Shown here one piece after another: positions 54,501 to 60,628 of a DNA stretch of 60,628 nt (positions are counted from its first letter, which is position 1; each line of letters opens with the position of its first letter). The translations under genes and the position numbers were made by a program. This DNA comes from Lachnospiraceae bacterium UBA2864 (GTDB lineage Bacteria > Bacillota > Clostridia > Lachnospirales > Lachnospiraceae). Location: the NCBI GenBank assembly GCA_002350525.1, contig DEFA01000020.1, positions 1 through 60,628 of the forward strand. The letters are read 5' to 3'. The notes under the pieces were generated by a model, which ran no database searches, was not told where the DNA came from, and worked only from the letters and a program-made list of their open reading frames with translations.

Positions 54501-56826
54501 TCTAAGTGAGAGAAATATGTCTGAATCCGTAAAGGCGCTTACTTCTGTTATCCGATTTGTTCGGGAAGCCAATATGAATATTTCAACCCGAAACAGGACA
54601 TATTCTTGGCATACGGGTGAACAGCGCAGCATGGTTCAGCAGCTGCTGGATATAAATCTTGATGAGGAGTCGCTGGACAATCTTAATGATAAGCAGCGCA
54701 GGATCATGGAGATTGCAGACGAAGCATATAAGAATGTAACCGATATGATCCTAGGAACGGAGCTTGTCAGAGGAGATACCGAGACTGAGTATTCCAAATA
54801 TATTTATAATATTAAGAGAATATACGGTTCCGAGTATCTGGTGAAAATACTGTCAGCCCTTGGCAAAGATACACTGGACAGAAGTACATATCATTACTCA
54901 TATTACAGTCATAACATTTCCAAGAAGGAGAGTCTGTCGCATCTTCTTTCGGTATGTATACCGGATCCGAAGGACGGAACCGTGAAAGAGCAGACTGCAA
55001 AACTTAAGGAACTGTTGAAAGGTACCGATGTAAGTGAATCCCGTCTTATCGAGGCGGGCCTTTACAGTCCGGAATGGCTGCCGATTATAGGTGAGTACCT
55101 CGGATGGGAAGGTTTTACATCAGGATGTTACTACTTCATGGCTCACATGAACGAGAATTTCGATGATAAGAGAAAGGCTATCATTGCGAAGTATACGCCT
55201 CTTTCGTCGGAAGATCTGAATAACGGTGCATTTGATGTTGACTGGTTCAATGAAGTATATGAGCAGCTGGGGAAGAAGAGATTCGATGCCATCTATAAGG
55301 CGGCTAAGTACATTTCCGACGGAGCTAAGCATTCCAGAGCAAGAAAATATGCGGATGCTGCAAGAGGTGAAATGGATGTTGAGAAGACCACGGCGGATAT
55401 AGAGGCTAAGAGAAATAAGGATCTTCTCATGGCTTACGCTCTTATTCCGGCCGGTCAGATCGATGCAAAGACTAAGTATCAGTTCATACAGAAATACCTT
55501 AAAGGTTCAAAGCAGTTCGGTGCTCAGAGAAGAGCCAGCGAGAGAGCGGCATCGGAAATGGCCGTAAAGAATCTTGCTAAGGTTGAAGGTTATAATGATG
55601 AGACCAGATTCATCCTCAAGATGGAAAGGGATATTTCTTCGGGACTTGTCGGATTCCTGGAACCGCATGAGGTTGGAGAATACCTGATATGGCTGGAAGC
55701 CGATGATTCCGGCAAGGTAAGTGTTAATGTGAAGAAGGGCGATAAGAAGCTCAAGTCTGTTCCTGCGGCTCTTAAGAAAGATGAATATATAGTTGATCTG
55801 AATGAGGCGAAGAAAACATTTACCGAACAGTACAGAAGAACTAAGATCATGATGGAAGAATCCATGGAAAGCGAGAATGAGTACTTCGTTTCGGAAATCC
55901 TGGATATGGCAAAGGATCCTGTGATCGGAAAACTTGTGGGACGACTGCTCTTCAAGAAGGACGACTTCTTCGGATTCCCGGAGGATATAGAAGCACAGGG
56001 CTTTAAGGATACGGATACACTTCTCGTGGCACATCCGAGTCATCTCTTTAAAGCAGGCAGATGGCATGAATTCCAGAAAATCTGTTACGACAGACAAATC
56101 AAGCAGCCGTTTAAGCAGATATTCAGAGAACTCTATGTTATGACGGATGAGGAGAAGAATCTGACCGAAAGCATGAGATATGCGGGTAATCAGATCAATC
56201 CGCAGCAGACGGTAGGCGTTCTGAGAGGCAGAAGATGGATAGCCGATGCGGAGGACGGGCTCCAAAAGGTATACTATAAAGAAAATATCATCGCTACGAT
56301 CTATGCACTGGCAGACTGGTTCTCGCCTAGCGATATAGAGGCACCGACTCTTGAATGGGTTGCTTTCTATGACAGGAAGACCTTTGAGAGAAAACCTATA
56401 TGTGAGATACCGGATATAATCTACTCGGAAGTAATGAGAGATGTGGATCTTGCAGTCAGCGTTGCACATGCGGGTCAGATCGATCCGGAGATGTCACATT
56501 CTACTATAGAGATGAGACGTGCGATAGCAGAGTTTGTGGTACCGATGTTCAAGCTTTCAAATGTAACCTTCACGGATTCACATGCGCTCATAAAGGGAAC
56601 AAGAGGAAACTATACCATCCATCTCGGAAGCGGCGTGATCCATCAGGAAGGCGGACCGATGATAAATGTACTTCCTGTACATTCACAGAGCAGAGGACGT
56701 ATATTCCTTCCGTTTGTAGATGACGATCCTAAGACCTCTGAGATAATGTCTAAGATCATATTCTTCGCAGAAGATAAGAAGATAAAGGATCCGTTCATAT
56801 TGAATCAGATAGTGAAGTTGGATTGA
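51502..56826 (+). CDS. Giant DUF4132-domain protein
   Basis: A 1774-residue cytoplasmic protein without signal or membrane helices. Residues about 150-650 contain helical repeat-like (HEAT/armadillo-like) stretches, for example LLREPDCPELLDILTNEVAD. The C-terminal 350 or so residues match DUF4132: HPSHLFKAGRWHEFQKICYD, the segment NPQQTVGVLRGRRWIADAED, and SHALIKGTRGNYTIHLGSG with the closing LPFVDDDPKTSEIMSKIIFF. DUF4132 is found in the E. coli MolR family and in large proteins of unclear role. No enzymatic motif can be named with confidence. The ATG has GCAGGGGAA upstream. It is cotranscribed with the 51022 gene and ends at a complex hairpin. Confidence 0.85.
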   Translation: MEEKEIRRIVSEVDEYFKKKNKNAEEHFSRDMNMFLNNGASGYKFNGKQVPNRLGDNLMMFLENGGKPSEFFKMNDKLMPDYIDRLLLPYMYISMDSVDKWQVNWESYYRQSFRMKDQYAVYFYRIIDIIKAYRSLTNIMNFEQGKKYSLVDIMNLNVSERLRCYLQNDRRRREKIIYFLTVLLDDGNPIAEKAVEDIFYGDSGDMEVHYIRAIVMSHNKKMYEILGNTLLAAKLSEGLRQAIVENIDYGTIEAFTYMLEVINDNNLIRFTSVKRAVMTFTGLGVYDTRDVDRITAKELDLIVSAMKDESVIEEYLASEDSMKIYIALWALGGVSLFNAIEQAYIVCMKGTEHQRKVGCFFLKNIYYRDNLQEFSKEIVKKYKDDQETLALIFGRFMSNVGRKINDTVYIKGESVYYESKGGFKPRVYADLSAYFENEKECREFYDILKGIYEALPKKGAIFEPSVFPWNKAELSRGDVAIRMIFCASALKDKELIIESAALLKDLESDWGGDRKRALELLLREPDCPELLDILTNEVADAETRTRATAYELLKQELETDRSNLNPEIAAPAGRLPERSYNILEDMLRLKRADIRENVLSLLKTRRPEEKLEMLERLFNDGKEEKVTAGLDIIMQLKKDNDASAPAAIEKMQLIKKPTTKEQILIDEISGVTEEVHVEQKEFYDKNADYIPQLDSEYIAFVVEKFLELFPDSDIVKVLTKGDILDDTQKAAVKNIKPKGVLNEKRLLELLEKLNQIIEDNKDREYPVWNGTALLGNSLSREYINGRYADYPFMDLWNDFREKNAITISEIRAISIYMAYSNAEEVIGFREFFDPMLGRMLGFKPDFKKLEKFRYISQMITVFNDYFIKSELPKNAKYYSAAAALYLMSTKDKLIYNYKTDQIRYEWKRRGADPNTILKKHIILHTVVSSLLNGIRGDVRNFPINHLFVDRIYLPALEDGSMKTRTYGATAYNTYNPLMPIDYVKAVAEGYISKDYMYKMLLSERNMSESVKALTSVIRFVREANMNISTRNRTYSWHTGEQRSMVQQLLDINLDEESLDNLNDKQRRIMEIADEAYKNVTDMILGTELVRGDTETEYSKYIYNIKRIYGSEYLVKILSALGKDTLDRSTYHYSYYSHNISKKESLSHLLSVCIPDPKDGTVKEQTAKLKELLKGTDVSESRLIEAGLYSPEWLPIIGEYLGWEGFTSGCYYFMAHMNENFDDKRKAIIAKYTPLSSEDLNNGAFDVDWFNEVYEQLGKKRFDAIYKAAKYISDGAKHSRARKYADAARGEMDVEKTTADIEAKRNKDLLMAYALIPAGQIDAKTKYQFIQKYLKGSKQFGAQRRASERAASEMAVKNLAKVEGYNDETRFILKMERDISSGLVGFLEPHEVGEYLIWLEADDSGKVSVNVKKGDKKLKSVPAALKKDEYIVDLNEAKKTFTEQYRRTKIMMEESMESENEYFVSEILDMAKDPVIGKLVGRLLFKKDDFFGFPEDIEAQGFKDTDTLLVAHPSHLFKAGRWHEFQKICYDRQIKQPFKQIFRELYVMTDEEKNLTESMRYAGNQINPQQTVGVLRGRRWIADAEDGLQKVYYKENIIATIYALADWFSPSDIEAPTLEWVAFYDRKTFERKPICEIPDIIYSEVMRDVDLAVSVAHAGQIDPEMSHSTIEMRRAIAEFVVPMFKLSNVTFTDSHALIKGTRGNYTIHLGSGVIHQEGGPMINVLPVHSQSRGRIFLPFVDDDPKTSEIMSKIIFFAEDKKIKDPFILNQIVKLD

Positions 56827-56837
56827 TTATAAAAATA

Positions 56838-56909
56838 GCTCAGGCAGGCCGGTGTGTGCTTCAGAGCCCTATTATGGGCGGTTGAAGCGCATCATCCGGA
56901 TGCCTGAGC
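56838..56909. terminator. Nested bidirectional hairpin between the DUF4132 gene and purE
   Basis: GCTCAGGCA (56838-56846) pairs perfectly with TGCCTGAGC (56901-56909). Inside lie CCGG/CCGG, TGTGCTTCA with TGAAGCGCA, and GCCC/GGGC stems. Both genes converge on it. A T-rich stretch follows on the + strand. Confidence 0.7.
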
Positions 56910-56935
56910 GTTCGTTTTATTTACCTTGAAATATT

Positions 56936-57427
56936 TTAGTTTTCGAACTTTGCGATAACTTCCTCGTTGGCTTTTGCGGCAGCTTCTGCCATATTCTTGC
57001 GTTCGATGAGAAGTCTCTGATGAACATCCTCATGTTTTATAGCAAGTATCTCGAGAGCAAGCCAAGCGGCATTCTTGGCACCGTTGATGGCAACGGTTGC
57101 AACAGGTATTCCCGGTGGCATCTGAACTATTGAGTAGAGTGCGTCTGTTCCGTCAAGTACTGAACCTGAAAGAGGAACTCCGATAACAGGGAGAACTGTC
57201 ATGGATGCAACTACTCCCGGAAGTGCAGCAGCCATACCGGCAGCTGTGATGATTACATCTGTTCCGTCTACATTTACTTCGTCGATAAATTCAGCAAGAG
57301 CAGCATGTGCTCTGTGAGCTGACAGACATCTTACCTTGACTTCAACGCCGTAAGATTTAAGGATATCAACTGCAGGTTCGATCTTAGGAAGATCGCTGGT
57401 TGATCCCATAATGATTGCAGCTTTCAT
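56936..57427 (-). CDS. purE: N5-carboxyaminoimidazole ribonucleotide mutase
   Basis: A 163-residue class I PurE that converts N5-CAIR to CAIR. It has the N-terminal IMGSTSDLP phosphate-binding start, the SAHRAHAALAEF catalytic His region, IITAAGMAAALPGVVAS, and the substrate-site PVIGVPLSGSVLDGTDALYS. The length is typical. AAGGG lies before the ATG on the minus strand, and it is divergent from the acyltransferase gene. Confidence 0.96.
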   Translation of the reverse strand: MKAAIIMGSTSDLPKIEPAVDILKSYGVEVKVRCLSAHRAHAALAEFIDEVNVDGTDVIITAAGMAAALPGVVASMTVLPVIGVPLSGSVLDGTDALYSIVQMPPGIPVATVAINGAKNAAWLALEILAIKHEDVHQRLLIERKNMAEAAAKANEEVIAKFEN

Positions 57428-57519
57428 TGTATTTCCCTTCTTTCTTATATTTCTTTATTATGCAAAATAGTTTAAAATATTGTTTGGTGGTTTGCAAGCA
57501 GTAAAATGCGGAGGCGGTT

Positions 57520-58797
57520 ATGAAAAATGAATTTGAACGCTTTGATATGAAAGCGGATCCGGTCAGGACCAAATGGTATCTTAGGCCGCTTACATATATT
57601 CTCAGTATGCCGGATGTATGGAAGCATAAGAATATTCTGCATAAAGAAGGAACGGAAGATTTGAAGGGACCCTTTGTTCTTCTGTGTAATCATAATGCAT
57701 TTATGGATTTCAAGGTTGCTACGAAAGCGATATTTCCGATGAGAGCGAATTATGTAGTTGCTATAGACGGATTCATAGGAAGAGAGAAGCTTCTCCGTGA
57801 TGTAGGATGTATCTGCAAACGTAAATTTACAAATGACACCATGCTTGTAAGACAGCTTATGAAGACCATAAAAAACGGTGATATAGCCGTGATCTATCCG
57901 GAAGCAAGGTATTCTCTTTGTGGAACCACGGCGGTTCTGCCTGAGTCACTTGGAAAATTATGTAAACTACTTAAGGTTCCCGTGGCTGTTTTAATCTGCC
58001 ATGGTCATCATATCAATTCTCCGTTCTGGAATCTGCACGACAGAGGGGTTAAGCCTACGGAGGCTGAGTATAAGCTTCTGTTCTCAAAGGAAGAACTGAC
58101 CGAGACTCCGGTTGAAGAGATAAACAGAAGAATTGTCGATGCATTTCAATATGATGATTTTGCCTGGCAGAAAGAGAAGGGCAGGAGGATAACATATAAG
58201 GGCCGTGCGGAAGGACTGGATAAGGTTCTCTATCAGTGTGCTTCCTGCAAAGCAGAGTTTAAGATGCGGACTTCGGGTACGACTCTGTCCTGCACTTCCT
58301 GTGGAAAGACATGGGAGCTGACAGAGCTGGGCGAGCTTTCGGCTTCGGACGGTAAGACGGAGTTCTCACATATTCCGGACTGGTATGAATGGGAGCGTGA
58401 AAATGTACGGCGTGAAGTCGAAGCGGGTACATACTCTTCGGGAGTGCTTCCGGTTCATGTAGATACGCTTCCGAATGCGAAGAAATTCATACGGCTGGGA
58501 GAGGGAACCCTGATCCATGATATGAACGGCTTTACTGTGCGGGGAACGGATGTGGACGGTGATCCCTTTGAGATGCTTAAGAGCGTACCGTCTCTTTATT
58601 CATGCCATATTGAGTATGAATATCTCGGGAAGTTCGGTGACTGTGTGGACCTTAATACCTTGGAGGATACCTGGTACATTTATCCTGAACCGGATAAATG
58701 CGAGTTCTCGGTGACTAAGATGGCTCTTGCGACGGAGGAACTGTATTTCGCATATAAGAGAGCACACGGTAAGGAATATGCGCCGGGACTTGCATAG
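57520..58797 (+). CDS. PlsC-type acyltransferase with C-terminal zinc ribbon
   Basis: A 425-residue protein. Residues about 45-230 are a 1-acylglycerol-3-phosphate acyltransferase-like domain with the catalytic HX4D motif (His58 to Asp63 in CNHNAFMDF) and the downstream YPEARYS in place of the EGTR-type block. The next segment (about 240-275) has two CxxC pairs (CASC and CTSC) forming a zinc ribbon. The last 150 residues are a separate globular part with no assigned family. It probably transfers an acyl chain to a phospholipid precursor. GGAGGCGG precedes ATG 57520. Confidence 0.85.
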   Translation: MKNEFERFDMKADPVRTKWYLRPLTYILSMPDVWKHKNILHKEGTEDLKGPFVLLCNHNAFMDFKVATKAIFPMRANYVVAIDGFIGREKLLRDVGCICKRKFTNDTMLVRQLMKTIKNGDIAVIYPEARYSLCGTTAVLPESLGKLCKLLKVPVAVLICHGHHINSPFWNLHDRGVKPTEAEYKLLFSKEELTETPVEEINRRIVDAFQYDDFAWQKEKGRRITYKGRAEGLDKVLYQCASCKAEFKMRTSGTTLSCTSCGKTWELTELGELSASDGKTEFSHIPDWYEWERENVRREVEAGTYSSGVLPVHVDTLPNAKKFIRLGEGTLIHDMNGFTVRGTDVDGDPFEMLKSVPSLYSCHIEYEYLGKFGDCVDLNTLEDTWYIYPEPDKCEFSVTKMALATEELYFAYKRAHGKEYAPGLA

Positions 58798-58860
58798 CAC
58801 GACGCTTTTAAGTATAAGAGAGGAAGTCGTAAATATAACTTTGATCGAGGTAACGGTAAA

Positions 58861-59607
58861 TTGTTGATATATATTTTGAGACACGGAACTACGGAATGGA
58901 ATAATGAACATAAGATACAAGGCAGGACCGATATCATGCTGGATGATATGGGACGAGAGATGGCAAGACAGACAGGGGTTAGACTGGCGGAGCAGGGAGT
59001 AAAGTTTGATGCTGTTTATTCCAGTCCCCTTAAAAGAGCCTATGAGACGGCGTGCCTGGTATCGGGAGCGGATGACAGCGTACTTCATGAAGCGGAAGAC
59101 AGGAAAGGAACAAACATAATAACAGATAAGAGACTCAGGGAACTGAGTTTCGGAAGACAGGAAGGTCAGAAGGTTGAGGCCATGATGTATGATGTATCGG
59201 TACCTTTCAGATTCTTCAAATCGGAACCCGATAAGTATGATGAACTCACCATACATGACAGTGACACGGAAAGCCTGACTACTCTGTGTGAGAGAGCGGC
59301 GGAATTTCTGAAGGAGAAGATCGAAGGGACTTCAGGAGAGGGAACTGCAGCTGCCGGAGAACGAGACCGACACGCCGCAGATGACAGAAAGATACTCATT
59401 TCCGGACACGGGGCGCTTAATAAGGCACTTCTCATGCATATACGGGGATGTAAGTCCATGCCGGACTTCTGGGGCGACGGGCTTCAGCCGAACTGCGGTA
59501 TAGATATAGTAAGGTTTGACGAAGTGACACGAAAGTATGAGATACTCAGATCCAATAAAACCTATTATGATGACAGCATTAAAGCGAAAATCACACAGCT
59601 TTTATAA
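58861..59607 (+). CDS. Histidine phosphatase (phosphoglycerate mutase-like)
   Basis: A 248-residue protein of the RHG superfamily. The nucleophile His is in ILRHGTTEWN, the phosphate pocket includes the AVYSSPLKRAYETA segment with its Arg, the acidic residue lies in RELSFGRQEGQ, and the second catalytic His is in ISGHGALNKAL. The middle (about 160-175) carries an extra Gly/Glu-rich loop. The substrate is a phosphate monoester of unknown identity. It starts with TTG (58861, or 58864) after GAGG at a 10-base distance. Confidence 0.88.
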   Translation: MLIYILRHGTTEWNNEHKIQGRTDIMLDDMGREMARQTGVRLAEQGVKFDAVYSSPLKRAYETACLVSGADDSVLHEAEDRKGTNIITDKRLRELSFGRQEGQKVEAMMYDVSVPFRFFKSEPDKYDELTIHDSDTESLTTLCERAAEFLKEKIEGTSGEGTAAAGERDRHAADDRKILISGHGALNKALLMHIRGCKSMPDFWGDGLQPNCGIDIVRFDEVTRKYEILRSNKTYYDDSIKAKITQLL

Positions 59608-59731
59608 AGCATGATTCTTTTAAACCCATAGGGTCAAAAATGATTGTTTATTCAACGCATTTATGTTAATATAATGGGTGCGTTTAATAGAAATATTAAT
59701 CCCTACCACATTTTATAAAAAGGAGGATCTT

Positions 59732-60424
59732 ATGATTTACTCAACAGAAGTTAAGAATATGTGCCCGGTAACTCAAGGGGTACATCACGGTGCTGCACCG
59801 ATTCCTGAGGAAGCTAAGTGGGTGCAGGCTAAGAAAGTTGAAGACATTTCAGGTTATACACACGGTATAGGCTGGTGTGCACCTCAGCAGGGATGCTGTA
59901 AGCTGTCTCTCAACGTTAAGGATGGTATCATCCAGGAAGCACTCGTAGAGACTGTAGGATGTTCAGGTATGACACACTCAGCTGCTATGGCAGCAGAGAT
60001 TCTTCCGGGACTTACAGTTCTTGAAGCACTTAACACAGACCTTGTTTGTGATGCTATCAACACAGCTATGAGAGAGCTTTTCCTTCAGATCGTTTACGGA
60101 AGAACTCAGAGTGCATTCTCAGAGGACGGACTTCAGATCGGTGCCGGTCTCGAAGACCTCGGAAAGGGTGCTCGTTCAATGGTTGGTACAACTTACGGAA
60201 CACTTGACAAGGGACCTCGTTACCTTGAGCTTACAGACGGATACATTACTGATCTTGCACTTGACGAGAACGATGAGATCATCGGTTACAAGTACATCAA
60301 CTTCGGTAAGATGATGGACTTCATCAAGGCAGGCGACGAGCCAAAGACAGCTATCGAGAAGGCTTCAGGTCAGTACGGACGTGTTGCAGATGCAGTTAAG
60401 TTTATAGATCCAAGAAAGCAGTAA
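59732..60424 (+). CDS. NifU/IscU-like iron-sulphur scaffold protein
   Basis: A 230-residue protein of the scaffold family common in Lachnospiraceae. Cys residues lie in NMCPVTQGVH, GWCAPQQGCCKL and VGCSGMTHSA, the last being a NifU_N-type metal-binding block. AGLEDLGKGARSMVGTTYG is a further family segment. It should hold a nascent Fe-S cluster. ATG 59732 has AAAAGGAGG seven bases upstream and is preferred over GTG 59678. It is followed after 19 bases by a GGGtGRT-family gene, the usual partner. A TATAAT at 59670-59675 is a possible -10 box. Confidence 0.85.
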   Translation: MIYSTEVKNMCPVTQGVHHGAAPIPEEAKWVQAKKVEDISGYTHGIGWCAPQQGCCKLSLNVKDGIIQEALVETVGCSGMTHSAAMAAEILPGLTVLEALNTDLVCDAINTAMRELFLQIVYGRTQSAFSEDGLQIGAGLEDLGKGARSMVGTTYGTLDKGPRYLELTDGYITDLALDENDEIIGYKYINFGKMMDFIKAGDEPKTAIEKASGQYGRVADAVKFIDPRKQ

Positions 60425-60443
60425 GAAGGGGAGGATAGGAAAT

Positions 60444-60628
60444 ATGGCATTATTTGAATCATACGAGAGAAGAGAGCCTCAGATCCTTGCTGCACTTAAG
60501 GAGTATGGCATCTCATCAATTGAAGAGTGTAAAGAAATCACAGACGCTGCCGGTATCGACGTATATCACCTTATCGAAGGTATCCAGCCAATCTGTTTTG
60601 AAAATGCTAAGTGGGCTTACACAGTAGG
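60444..60628 (+). CDS. GGGtGRT-family protein, 5' end (partial at window edge)
   Basis: The first 61 residues are visible. The start MALFESYERREPQILAALKE and the following ITDAAGIDVYHLIEGIQPI match the N-terminus typical of this family, which lies next to Fe-S scaffold genes in clostridia. The GGGtGRT signature itself is beyond the window. The start is supported by GGGGAGGA upstream. Confidence 0.8.
   Translation, partial: MALFESYERREPQILAALKEYGISSIEECKEITDAAGIDVYHLIEGIQPICFENAKWAYTV

Overview
This 60.6 kb window looks like chromosome from an anaerobic Gram-positive Firmicute of the Lachnospiraceae type (Butyrivibrio/Lachnospira-like). That is inferred from the low-to-middle G+C, strong AGGAGG-type ribosome sites, TTG/ATG starts, a Fe-S scaffold next to a GGGtGRT-family gene, a CydDC-like fused ABC exporter, and a type IV pilus locus with no secretin. 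No rRNA, tRNA, CRISPR array, phage or intact insertion sequence was recognised.

Layout. 1-4.1 kb: 3' end of tuf, a Na/Pi-cotransporter/PhoU fusion protein with a very charged tail, and a convergent alpha/beta hydrolase. 4.3-36 kb: a large type IV pilus region. It opens with a consensus promoter, a roughly 230-nt structured leader and a small prepilin. A self-contained CydDC-like exporter follows. Next comes a co-directional run of eleven genes: two giant prepilins (1442 aa with BspA/DUF285 leucine-rich repeats; 2577 aa with GLUG-type glycine repeats and C-terminal sandwich-like modules), three small minor prepilins, a pilin-like membrane protein, a prepilin-peptidase-like protein that lacks its catalytic half, PilC, a PilM-PilN fusion, PilO and PilB. 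Behind a strong terminator lie a remnant of a Uma2-type nuclease, a probable TetR-type operator with no regulator nearby, the likely major pilin with its own promoter, a double-length YfhO-family membrane protein, and one more prepilin. No PilT and no peptidase catalytic domain are visible. A membrane GGDEF protein (36-37.8 kb) sits directly behind the locus.

37.9-45.5 kb: ordinary housekeeping and regulation: a DegV protein, trpS, an HD-domain protein, a TIGR01212 radical-SAM protein, a two-component system and a lipoprotein esterase. 45.6-48.6 kb: a metal-resistance operon with an ArsR/CadC-like repressor (near-consensus promoter followed by a perfect 9-bp inverted repeat), a free-standing HMA metallochaperone and a CPC-type P1B ATPase. 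The arsR-HMA gap holds a dense array of GAA-loop hairpins and two identical 57-bp repeats. 48.7-60.6 kb: a membrane-anchored C39-type peptidase, purC, a two-gene unit with a 1774-aa DUF4132 protein, purE, an acyltransferase with a zinc-ribbon tail, a histidine phosphatase, a NifU-like scaffold, and the start of a GGGtGRT-family gene.

How it fits together. The pilus genes encode a complete inner-membrane motor/platform (PilB, PilC, PilMN, PilO) with an unusually large prepilin set. The two giant prepilins have the architecture expected of surface adhesins carried by, or anchored through, a pilus, and they are the most distinctive feature of the window. The structured leader, the neighbouring GGDEF protein and the YfhO protein next to the major pilin suggest regulation and possibly glycosylation of the system, but those links are inference only.
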